Shown here: in pieces, positions 1 through 12,100 of the stretch
Numbering within the stretch: position 1 is the stretch's first letter
How the letters are laid out: each line of letters opens with the position of its first letter
DNA from: Eublepharis macularius
Lineage: Eukaryota; Chordata; Lepidosauria; Squamata; Eublepharidae
DNA length: 64,000 nt
Reading direction: 5' to 3'
Assembly: GCF_028583425.1 (NCBI RefSeq)
Contig: NC_072800.1
Location: forward strand, 90,906,501-90,970,500
Made by a program: the position numbers and the translations under genes
Notes under the pieces: model-generated
Told to the model about the DNA's origin: nothing
What the model saw: the letters and a program-made list of their open reading frames with translations, nothing else
Database searches by the model: none

Positions 1-35
1 TGGAGAAAGCTAGCATAAGGAGAAGCTGTGCCTCA

Positions 36-232
36 AGAGTTGCCAATTGCCAGGCGAGACCTGGGGATCTCCCAGAATTACAGCTGATCTCCAGACTACC
101 AAGATCATTTCCGTTTGAGAAAATGGTTGCTTTGGAGAGCAGGTTCTATGGCATTTATGAGGCCCCTCCCCTCTGTCCCAAGGCTCCACCCCCAAATCTC
201 CAGTATTTTGGAACTTGGACTTGGCAACCCTA
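36..232 (-). mobile_element. hAT-type MITE, family C copy
   Basis: Ends match the family termini GGGTTGCCA and TGGCAACCC, with the internal hallmark GAGATC, GAAAATGG and GGCTCCACCCCCAAATCTCC. Diverged; no clear target duplication. Confidence 0.7.
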
Positions 233-1822
233 CTCGTCTCCATGTCAACAGTCTTTCTTTCTAAGCATAGAGCGTTTCCCTCCCCACACACGCACATAAC
301 CCGTAGGCTCACATGCAAAATTTTGATTCTTACACCTACCTGCATCCCCAAATGCTACTGTTGTACCACTCAACTGTGTGAACCGTCTCGAGCATCACAG
401 CTTTCAGAATCCACAAGCATGGCTTTGACTTAAACAACAGCACAAGAATGAAGGCTTAATCGAAGCCAGGATTCACCCCTTGAGCTCGTTTCCAATTAGA
501 GGGCTCAGCTTTGAAATGTGATGCAGTGCTAAACAACGTGCCTTTGAGCATATGCAGAGGGCATGTTCCTCATCACTGATTGCAAAGACACAGCTGGAGC
601 GATGAGAACATGGCTTCCAGAAAAGGAACACGGTTCCCTGAAGGCCTGAGCCCCAGCGCCTCTCACTTTAGAATCATCACCTCAGCCACCCAGTTCCTTG
701 GGGCATCCCCCATCTATTTTGATCATTAGCAGCTGGTTCTGCTTCCCAGCGCACCAAATCATGAACCGATGTAGCGTCAGCAGCCAATCCCAGCTGGTTC
801 CCCTTCCTTAGTGCCACATCAGCCCCATGCTCAAGTTGTCATTTTCAATTAGCGCAAGCCGCTAAGAATGTGCAAAGCTTTTTTGCCCTGGCTGCAGAAA
901 CTATAAATAAACATATTGTCTAATTTATTTCGCCGAAGCAATTCCCAAGCCCCTCCTGGCTTGCAATTGGGAGCACTTGGTAGAATTTTCCAAGCAATTT
1001 TTTTAAAAATGAGGAGGAATCCAGCTAACATTCCTTCTTACACCTTCTTCTACATGGAACAGAATTGCTGGTACTTGAAACTCACCTACACACCAGTTGC
1101 TTGCTTCATCTTACCAAGATATATATCCCTCATGCAGCAAAGCAATGTTTTGATATAGATTTGCAAAGCAAATACCAGTCCTTTTTTCAATTTTAGGTTG
1201 GCCTGTAACTTTTCAGGTAACACAAACCAAACTTTTCCAAATTGCAGCAAGACATCAACAGCTGTTACTCTGCATCTCCTCATATTGCCACAAATGCAAA
1301 CACTTGGCTTGCTTTTGGGCAGGTGAACTACTTTGTATCATTACCTTTTACACTTACAAAATCAGAATCTAAGCCCAGGTCTCTTGCCCATTTCAGCTGC
1401 ACAGGAACAGAGAAAGAGCTCATAATGTGGTGATGTGTACATAATTCATCTTTCTGAGAATCTCAACACATACACAAAACCCATAGTTCCGGGCCTCACA
1501 GGTGCAAAAACATACTTGAAGTTTATGCTGGTTGACACTGCAAAAGCCGGGGGAGTGGATACATAAGGTTGAGAAATGTCTGGCTTCAAATTCCATACTG
1601 AGCTTCTTCCCCTTCTCCAAGACAAGCAAAACCAGAATGGACAACAGATTCTGCAAATTTGTGAAGTCACTTAAATCGACTTATCTTGGCCTAGAATTTG
1701 AATATCAACACAGAGCAGTTCCCCATGGTATCCAGTCCTTCCTCGTCGGCTGCAGCAGGGCTTTCATGCAACCTAAAGCTCAAATTATTAGGAAATGAGT
1801 CAAAGTGCCGTTTTAATCTGTC

Positions 1823-2335
1823 TGTAGCAGCAGAAAAGAGCAAGAATCCACTAGCACCTATAAGACTAACAAAATTCGTGGTAGGGTATGAGCTTGCGGA
1901 AGTCACAGCTCACTTCTTCAGATAGAATATGAGCTCTGGGAGTCACAGCTCACTTTTTTAGATAGGGTATGAGCTTTCATGAGTGACAGCTCACATCTTC
2001 AGAGAGGGTATGACCTTTCGTTAGTGACAGTTCACTTCTTCTTGAGATAGGGTATGACTTTTCGGGAGTCACAGCTCACTTCTTCAGATAGAATATAAGC
2101 TTTCGTGAGTCACAGCTCACTTCTTCAGATAGGGTATGAGCTTTCGTGAGTCACAGCTCACTTCTTCAGATAGGGTATGAGCTTTCGTGAGTCACAGCTC
2201 ACTTCTTCAGATATCTGAAGAAGCGAGCTGTGACTCACGAAAACTCATACCCTACCACAAATGTTGTTAGTCTTATAAGGGCTACTGGACTCTTGCTCTT
2301 TTCTACTGCTTAGGAAATAGGGTTCTAGAGAACAT
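1823..2335 (-). repeat. Hammerhead-like repeat with eight-unit 41-nt tandem array and inverted tail
   Basis: AGTCACAGCT or a close variant starts at 1901, 1941, 1982, 2023, 2067, 2108, 2149 and 2190, a period of 40-44 and mostly 41. On the minus strand each unit reads CTGAAGA, a hairpin built on GTGAG and CTCAC, then GAAAGC. At 2206-2330 one unit returns in the opposite orientation with the interspersed-repeat tail (GCTACTGGACTCTTGCTC). On the left, 1823-1880 is the inverted counterpart of that tail. The whole is a palindrome whose centre was expanded. Confidence 0.85.
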
Positions 2336-3096
2336 GTAACTCAAACAATCACCTAGTTCTCTAAGTGATTATCTGGGTTCCAATCTCAGCTCACCACAGC
2401 CATCGGTCCAGAGCGCATCACACACAAAACTGCCTAATACTGAAGCAGACCAGCAATACGGTCTATTGAGGTTAATTCGGTCTACTCAAATTGGCAGCAG
2501 CCCTGCAGGGTCTCAGGTGGAGAAAACTCTTCCACATCACCACTGCACAGTCCCAAATTTTCCTGGACAAAAGCATAAGAGGGAATGTTTTCTACTGCAC
2601 ACTTTGATCCTGAAACTGCCAGGTCCAAGAAAAGCGATAGGCAGCGGCAGAAATGTGTGCAAACGTGTGTGTGTCTGCGTGCATGACTCGAGCACGTAGT
2701 GAACAACCGTCTTTTCGGCTCTGCCTGAAGGGAAGCAGGTGTGAGCTATGCATCTCAAACACTGCAGCCCACAACGCAATTGCGCACACGCAAAATTGTT
2801 CTGCCGACGGGTTGTTGAATTCTGAAGCTTTCGTCAGTCACCTGTCTGCTGCTTTCTCTCAATTGCATATAAACATACACACACATCAGAAATAATAAAA
2901 GCGTCAATTGGTTGGTTAGGTATTTTTTTCTTTAATAGAAAGTGCCCTAGAACAATTCCATGGCTGGGGGGAGGAGGGAGAAGGAGAATGGGGCTAAAAA
3001 GGAATGTGGGTCTCTTTCTCTCTTGTGCAGCTTAACAAGCAGTGAAAGACATCAGGAATGGTCTATACAAGGTTCAAGCATCTGTACTGTGGTCAC
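2336..3096. other. GUK1 3' flank / 3' UTR, no recognised element
   Basis: Lies just downstream of the GUK1 stop codon on the minus strand. Only short TG/CA runs near 2660-2690 were noticed. It probably includes the GUK1 3' UTR, but the end cannot be placed. Confidence 0.4.
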
Positions 3097-3132
3097 TCAG
3101 GACTTCTTGCATCCCTGTGCCTTCTGGATTTC
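3097..3132 (-). CDS. GUK1: GUK1 exon 8 (terminal coding exon)
   Basis: 36 nt after acceptor [19 protein letters not shown] then TGA. It aligns with the EIKKAQ tail of mammalian GUK1. The 3' UTR continues below 3097; no convincing AATAAA was found close by on the minus strand. Confidence 0.92.
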   Translation of the reverse strand, partial: EIQKAQGCKKS

Positions 3133-6100
3133 CTACGAGCAGAGGAAGGAAAGATTATAATTATCAGTTCAAATAGCAACTTAAGTCTACAAGAGTTAAA
3201 AGGGGCCTCGTTGTCTGAATCGCTGTCCCACAGCAAAAGGAGTGGAAGATCATACAGCCCCCAATGCATCCGTCTCAGCAACTGCTTGCAGAACTGAGAC
3301 GACCAAATCACAACCCACACGTGAAAGCAGGAACAGCGAAACAGTCCATGGAGAAATAGCTTTGGGGAGGGAAGTGGGAAATTGCTTTGGCTAAGGGGAA
3401 AAGGCTTTCCACAGGATTTAAAGCAAGCGATCTAGCCAACGCACTCCTAGGCCATGAATAAGAAACGAGCCCCTCCCCTCAGTAATCCCCCCACTTCGTG
3501 GGGAGGTGGGAATCCCTTCCATTTGTATCATCAGTGCTCAGCGCGACTCTGATTTTGATCCCCTTCAAGGAGAAAACTCTCTGGTGCTCGCTTGGAGCCT
3601 CTGAGAAAGCTGGGCTTGCCGTCTCATTAAACGGACGTGCCCCCAAAGGGTTGGACCTCACAGACCCATTTCACCCACGGTGGTACCTTCTTCCGACACA
3701 AGGCGCCTTCTGTAGAGCCTCTTGGGACAGGGGAAAAATCTTTTGAGCTCTGCAAACCTCACCTCTGCGAGAATCTTCTTCTCATTTGTGCAGAGGTGGG
3801 AATCTCTTCCGTTTGTATCATCAGTGTGCTCAGCGTGACACTGATTTTGAGTCCCATCAAAGAAAGAACTCAATAATGCGTGCTTGGAGCCATTGAGAAA
3901 GCTGGGCTTGCTGTCTCATTAAACAGGTATATGCCCCCCCCCCGGAGAGCTTTATGCCACAGGCCTATTCCACCTTATGCTGGTACCTTTTTCCGACCTT
4001 CTGTAGAGCCTCTTAGACCAGAGGAAAGCTCTTTTGAGCTCCGCAAACTCACCTCTGCGAGAATCTTCTTCAGTTCCGAATACGCTTTGTCTAAATCATC
4101 GTTAACAATGATCAAGTCGAAAAGGCCGGGCTCCTTACCTGGCAAATTAAGAACCCCACCCCGACAAAAACAGCATTTAGGTGATCTTAAAAGACACACT
4201 CAGTCCACCAAGGGATCTTTTTAGACCTTCAACCATCCCAACGCCTCCTCACAAGATTGCTTAGGGAGACTCTGTCGCTGGCCCAAGGTCTCCCAGTAAG
4301 CTTCATGAGAGGGTGAGGATTTGAACCCAAGGCTCCCTCTCCCCTCTGCCCTGGACATCTTGGACTCGGCCTGCCCAGTCACTGGCCAAGCAAGGGGTAG
4401 GCAGCCTCCCTTCTTCTCTTCCCAATGAACTATGCTGCATTCTCCAGGGGAAGAAGGTGAACTGAACAGCCTTGGTCAGGCCGCACCGGGAGTATTGTGT
4501 GCAGTTCTGGAGGCCTCACTTCAAAAAGGATGTGGTCAAAATCGAGAGGGTGCAGAGGAGAGCGATGAGGATGATCAGGGGTCTGGAGACTGAGCCCTAC
4601 GAGGAAAGGCTGAGGGCCTTGGGAATGTTTAGTTTGGAGAAGAGGAGATTGAGTGGGACATGATTGCTCTCTTTAAGTATTTGAAAGGCTGTCATTTGGA
4701 GGAGGGCAAGGAGCTGTTCCACTTGGCAGCAGAGGGTAGGACTCGAAGCAACGGGCTTAAATTACATGCAGAAAGGTACTGGCTGGATATTAGGAAAAAC
4801 TTTTTCAAGGTCAGAGTAGTTCAAAGGTGGAATCAGCTGCCTAGGGAGGTGGGGTGAGCTCCCCTTCACTGGCAGTTTTCAAGAAGAGGCTGGATGAATA
4901 CTTGTCAGAGATGCTTTAGGCTGATCCTGCACTGGGCAGGGGGTTGGACTAGATGGTCTGTATGGCCCCTTCCAACTCTATGATTCTATGATGATTCTAT
5001 GATTGAATCAAGTGGACTGAGTACAATCAGATGTATGGCTTAGCCGAGTCCATAAAACGGACAGGTTTGATAAACTTTGCTAACTTCTAAATCCTGACCG
5101 AAGATACTGATAAATTTAAATGGAAACTAGAAATGATATTCTATCCTTCTATGACATATATAAGGATCAGTTGGAGCTTTACTGCCCTACTAACATGGTA
5201 CATATTTACTGTGGACACATGTTTGCTAGAAGAAAACTAGTGATTATTCGGTATGGAAAGGTTATATTGGGTTACTCTTCAAACCCATTAACAAATGACA
5301 TTATCCCACAACTTGGGATAGACATCCAACTATGAGGCTGGTGAAGATGAAAGCAAGTGGCTCCAGGACACTCCACAAGTAGAACCCGGATCCTAATCGA
5401 ACACTTTAACCACTACACCGTACTGTCTGTCTGGTCTCCTAAGACAATTTCAAACCACTTCTGAGAGACCTAGAAGACATTCTAAAGCCCTGTAAGCTCT
5501 TCCCCTTCCTGTTGTAAATGTATTCAGCACGAATTGTGAGAAAAGTTTTAAAAAATAAAATATAAAGATGGCCCTTATCCAAGCTTATCTTATTACCCAC
5601 ATAAAGAGCAACCCCAAAGAACTCACTAAGTTCCATGTCTACACAAGCTGCATTCAGTCGCTTCTGCAAGCTTTCCTCCGTTTCCGTCTGCCTCTCTCGT
5701 AGCCTTTTTTCCTAAAGCCCGCAGAAGAGAAAGAAAAAGAAAAGAAATTGCTTCATTCTTGACCTTGGTTTGGAAAGTTGCCACACATCCCACCGCTTTT
5801 GCCTCTAAATGCTCTGTCCTGCAACAGGGACTTCTAGGCTGTGGAAGAACCACAGATATGATGACAACATATCACAGAGTACATTTCCATGCACTTCAAT
5901 GCCACTCAAATAAGTCTAACGCACTTGGAATAAAGTCACAGGGACTTCATAAGCTTGCTGTGAGCAGACTAGTTTTTATATAGGTATTACGAGGAAGGGA
6001 AATATGGGCTAAAATATGATTCCTTTTTCAGAACCCTTTTTTAAATGTTTGTAATGTAAAAGTAGAAGGATTATCATATCCAAAGGTTCCCTATGGAATT

Positions 6101-9100
6101 ATTACTACCCTTATGTGGGCCCTAATTGGGAAATTTTGCAAGCTGGTACACATTCTACACCGTATGAACCAGCAGAGGGTTTTTATCAATATTTTATTTA
6201 TTTATCTTTTATAGTCCGCCTTTCTCATGGAGACTCAAGGTGGATTACAATGTGAGATGAGTACAATCAGTATCAAGGACACTTGCATACAGTGTCAAGG
6301 ACATTTCCATAAACGATGACACAGAGTAAACAAATGCAAGTTTACAAAGCAAGGATCCAATACAGAGTTGAAGAAATGCTGAAACAGAACATAATCAGTT
6401 CTAGGACTGACATTAGACAACATGAAGCACAGGTAGAATATAGGAGTACATATTTAAAGCAACGGATAATATGTAAGCAGCATAGTGGTGAAGTCTACGG
6501 TCCCTAACTCATTAGCAAAGCATCTGAGACCCCTCCCTCCAATACTTCCCTCCTATCTGAGTAAAAAGCCTTTTTGAATAATTTGGTTTTGCATCCGTTG
6601 CGGAAAGCCAGGAAAGTGGAAGGAGAACCTTTTTCATTCTGATTATGAAAAGGATAAGTGAGGGGGGTAATGGGATTCTTCACCAATGTTTATGGGGATT
6701 ATTCCCTTAGCAAGCTGTTGAAATAAAGTGAGCCAGATATTCAATCAGAAAGGTTTTTAATTAAAAGAAAAATAAAAAGGCAACCTGGATCCAACCTGGT
6801 GGAACGCTCTGTCTAAAGAGACCAGGGCCCGGCAGGATTTGTTATCCTTCCGTTGGGCCTGTAAGACGGAGCTGTTCCGCCAGGCCTACGGTTGCGGCTG
6901 AGCTGGGCCCCCACCAGCCGAACAGATGAGAACAAGTCCCTCCCTACTAGAAGCATCCACCATCTTAACTTTTTAATTAACTTTTAAGTGACGCTTGAGT
7001 GGCAGTTTGATTGACTATTTCTGTGCTGCCTTTTTGTATTTTTTAAATATTTATTATATTGTTTTTTTTTATAAATTTTTTATTTTTCAAACTACAAAAC
7101 ACTACACAACACTGCACAAGACTATCACAAGGAAAAGGAAAAGGAAAGGGACAAAAGGGAAGGAAAAAGAAAAAGGGGGGGGATAACCTACAAACACTAA
7201 ACACTAAACACTACACTTCAATGTTTTCCCTTCATACTGTCATAATACAAAAATAGCTCCATAGGATAATGATGGAGTGGTTAATCATACAGAGAATAAG
7301 CATTTCAAATTCTGATTAAACTTTCCTCCCCCTTCTAGGTCCCGGACGCAATTCTCTCTGTGCAACCGCTGTTGCGGTGCTCTCCTCCTCCTCCCCCCCC
7401 CCTCCGGCTTCTCCTTTTCTTCGTTCTCGGTGCAGCAGAATTCCGGGTTTTTATCCTCAAAATCCTTTAGTTGATCTTCTGATAGTATCTTATAGGCCTG
7501 ATCTTTATATCTAAACCATATTCCTTCCGGGAATAACCATTTGTACTTTATTCCATGGTCCCTCAGAAGAGCTGCAAACTTTTTATACTTAAAACGTCTT
7601 TTCCGGACTAGAAATGGAACGTCCTTCAAAATCTTGACTTTCAATATTTATTATATTGTTGATACTGTTGTTTTAAATTGTTATACATAAGTTTTATTGA
7701 AATGTTTTATAGAGTGTAATCCGCCCTGAGCCAGCCTGTGCGGGGAGGGTGGAATAAAAGTTGAAACAAACAAACAAACAAATGAATAAAACACAGCATA
7801 TCACTCTTTCTGTCTCAGATATGGACTAGAAGGAAGCTATCATCCAAGTTCCAGGAATTCATCGGAAGAGGCTTGTTGGATCAGCCTACGGGGCCGTCTA
7901 TGGTGGTCAGCTAGATGCCTTTGAGAAGAAAAGCACGTCACAAAGGCAGCAGCCCTTCCCATTTCATGCTCCCAGCAACTGATAGCCAGAGGTTCCCTGC
8001 CTTTGAACCTAGCCGCTTACTGCAAATGGAACTCCCGATCTCCACAAATAAGTCTAACCCGCCCCCCCCCCGCCCCCCTTTAAAGGCCATTCCAGATAAT
8101 GGCCACTCCGGGAAGTTCTCCCCCACCCCCGCTGCAGATCATTATAGTGTACGAAACCAGGCTCGTAACAATTCCCATTTTAGGGCTCCTCTACTACTGA
8201 AGGAAAAACGAGGAACCCACTCTCAATTTCCCAGATATCTTAGTGCAGAAGTAGCAATCGCCAGATCTGCTGAAGGCCACAGCCGACAAAGCTCATGTAA
8301 TAGGAAGCTGGACTATACAGAGCATCGGTCTGGTCTGGCAAGGCTGTTCTTATGTTATACAGTCCCTCTTAGCAGTAGAAAGGAGCAAGAATCCAGTAGC
8401 ACCTATAAGACTAACAAAATTTGTGGTAGGGTCTGAGCTCTTGTGAGTCACAGCTCGCTTCTTCAGATACCAAGAAGAAGTGAGATATCTTCATATATTC
8501 TTCAGATATCTGAAGAAGTGAGCTGTGACTCACAAAAGCTCATACCCTAGCACAAAGTTTGTTAGTCTTATAGGTGCTATTGGACTCTTGCTCTTTTCTA
8601 CTGCTACAGACTAATACGGTTACCCATCTTCATCTAATCCCTCTTAGATTCCTTCTCCTTCGTAAGTACCTTGGAAGAGGGTGCTCTTGTCGCTGGCTGA
8701 TGAAAAAACATCCTGTATGCTGGAGTATCCCTACATTTATTACAACTACGTTGAATTGCATCGTGACCCCAAGCCACCCACTCACCAAGGTTTCAATGGA
8801 CGGAGGCTGGATGGAGACGTAGATGGGGTTGAGGTCTGTCTTCTTGATGCTCTTCACACCCTGCATGTCGATGTCCAAGATGCAGATCCGGTTCTGCGCC
8901 TGGACGGCCTGTATAGCAGCTTTACTGGGAGGGAGGGAGAAGGAGGGAGGGCGTTAATGCTCACAGGAGGAAGGCAGGGTCTAGGAAGAGGTTTCGATGC
9001 ACACGGGACGCATGAGGACTGGCAGCCTGAAGCTGTCAGCGTGCCGAAGCAATCCATCAAGGGCCTCTAAAAACAGTGCACGGCTGTGACGGCCAGCACA

Positions 9101-12100
9101 TGCGCCATTTGGGCAAAACCATTAAAAATGCCAGGGGGAGGTTGGAACAAGGCAAAGCAGCCTTCAAAAAATACAGGTAAAGAGTAGATTTTTTTCCAGC
9201 CATGCAGTGACATCACATCAGCCGGCACCACCCAGGCTCAAGCCCTGCCGCCCTCCTCAAAAATACTGCACCCACCAGTTCCCAAACAACACCTCCCTAC
9301 CCCATACAATGTGCATTCTTGGATCAAAAATGGATTATTGGTCTTTGGTGATGGGAGTGCTTAAGATTGGGGAAGTGCCGAGTAGATCCTTCTCTACCTG
9401 TCAGTACCTGGGGGAATAAACAACTGTCCGTAGCATGGAATGAAGTAGCTCTAAGCACAACAGACTGTAGTGCTAACAGCCTAGAAAACTGAAGAGATCT
9501 ATATTGTCCAACGAGCACTGCTACACACCGAACTCTTTAGGACACACTGTTCAATTCAAGTGGGTGGGGGGCTTTTCTCAATCCAGATCTGGAGGACGCG
9601 TACATGGTAGTTCTGGATGGGATTCCTAGCTTTTAACTAAAACAAAAAATTCTAGACCATGTGGTTACAGAGTTATATCTATACTAGTTTAAAAAAAAAA
9701 CCTCCGTGTGAAATTCTTCAACTCCCATCTTAAATCCAATTACATACCTTGTGCCGTACATGTTCCCCGAAAACTCCGCATGTTCAACAAACCCTCCGGT
9801 GTCAATTTCCTCCTGCATCTTTTCTCTGGTCACAAAATGGTAATCTATATGTAAGAGGGAGGGAGAGAGAAGTGATGTTCTGCACATTTATGTGCTAGGA
9901 CCTATGGCAGCACACAGACATGCCAAACTGTTCTGAAGGTGCACAATCAGAAGAACTTTTCTTACTTTCTCTTGGATCTGCCACAAGAAAACTCCTTACC
10001 CATTTACAAAATAATCCATGACGCCATCCACCCCATCCCAGGGTTTCTCCCCTTAATAACAATAACAACAACATTCGATTTATATACCACCCTTCAGGAC
10101 AACTTAACGCCCACTCAGAGTGGTTTACAAAGTGTGTTATTATTATCCCCACAACAATCACCTTGTGAGGTGGGTGGGGCTGAGAGAGCACCAGGAAACT
10201 GTGACGGATACAAGTGGAGGAGTGGGGAATCAAACCTGGTTTTCCAGATTAGAGTCCCGCCAAAGATATGCGGTTCTCTCTTCCTCTTCACCCACACAAC
10301 AGCCCTGTGAGGTAGGTTAGGCTGAGAGCTTGAGAAAGTCATTTCTAACCATCACTTGAAGAGAGAAAAATGAGTCAGGGCTCCGAGGATGTGCAAGTCC
10401 TTGTGGCAAAATATCCCCACCTTTATCCAGTCCTAAATCAGTATCTTGCAAAACTCACAAGAACAGGCAAGTTGCCTCCTCCACCCTACTGAGCAGAGTG
10501 TACAGCCTAGGCAGAGCAGTGGCTAGATTGTTGGACTAGGCCTGCAGAGATCCGTGTCAACTCTGAGGATTTTGGACAACTCTGGCACCAACCTACCTAC
10601 CTCACGGGGTTGTTGTGAGGATAAACTGGAGAAGGGCTTTTCTCTGGCCTCCTTGAGGAGTGGGGGACAAAATGCAATAAACAGTAAAATACATGCCCTG
10701 CTCCCTCACCATCTCACAACAAGATGCTTGCTGGCCTTATTCAATGAGGCAGCTGGAGCCCTATGCTATGGATTCCATCTCCTTGGGGTCAGGAAGTAAT
10801 TTTCTCCAGGCCAGTTTGGCTAGGGATCTTGATGGTGTTTTGCCATCTTCTGGGCATGGAGCAGGGGATCACTGGGGGTGTGCGGGGGGAGGCAGTTGTG
10901 AATTTCCTGCATTGTGCAGGGGGTTGGACTAGATGACCCTGGCGGTCCCTTCCAACCCTACGATTCTATGATTCCTACATTTCAATACTGACCTTTCCCA
11001 TTCACTTCTCCAGCTCTTGGTTTCCTTGTGGTATCTGAAAGCAACACATGCATTTTGTTTAAAATAAAGGTTGTGCTTTTAAGGAAATGGCCAGCACACC
11101 TATCCACAGATCAAACCCCCCCATACGTCCCTTTTCTGCAGTTCTCTAAACAAGTTCTTCTCTGCCTAACCCAAAACTGATTTCTTTCAAAAAACAGTGT
11201 AGGTCAGTCAGGGCTGGCATCAGTCCTGGATTTTTAAAGCTGCCACCCAAAGGAAGCGAGGTGGAAAACACAGGCCCGGATGGCAGAAAGACACAGGCCC
11301 CCTTTCAGTTGTAAAAAGCTGATACTGTGGAGGGAGAGAGAGAAAGCAGGACAGAAAAGCCAACTTCTTGAGGGGCAACTGGGTGGAAGCGACATCTTGG
11401 GAGTGTAATGGAGGCACAGTGTACTGGGCGGGGGGGGGGGGTCATGCCCAAATCCCTCTAAAAAGGGGGCAGTAGCCACTTTTCATGAGGGGAAGGGTCC
11501 ATTCCTGGGATCACTGCAAATGGCAGAATACGTGAACGCTGGGTGACGCATCTCCTGCAAAATATAACACAATATAACATGGCTACAATGGCTCTGTGGT
11601 GGGAATACAGGCTGGATATGGTACAGTTGTACCAACCAGGGCTCATTTCGAGGGGGAACACGCAGGAATGCAGTTCCGGCAGTTCCCCAAAGAGGTCACA
11701 TGACAGGTGGCCCCGCCCACCTGACTCTCGGCTATTTTGCGCCCGTTTCGTCCTGGATTGGGGCCGAAACGGCCCGGATCGAGCCTCTGACGGGTGTTGG
11801 ATCACTCTCCTGTTCAGCAGCGGCCCGATCCTGACCATTTTGGGCCCCTTTTCGGCCATTTTCAGCCCCTTTTTGCCATTTTGGGCCAAATTTCGGCCCT
11901 GAATGGCCAGGATTGGGTCCAAAACAGCCAGAATAGGTGATGTCAGGGGGTGTGGCATATGCAAATCAGTTATACTAATGGCACACGTCTGGTGATGGCA
12001 AGAGACATGGCATATGCTAATGAGTTATGCTAATGAGTTCCTCCTGCTCTTTTTCTACAAAATAACCCCTGGTACCAACCAAGCGCTGACTAGTGTGTTA

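Noticed and set aside
11458-11964. 168-codon minus-strand ORF
   Set aside because: Mostly the family-A MITE read through; the 56130-56606 ORF is the same effect in another copy.
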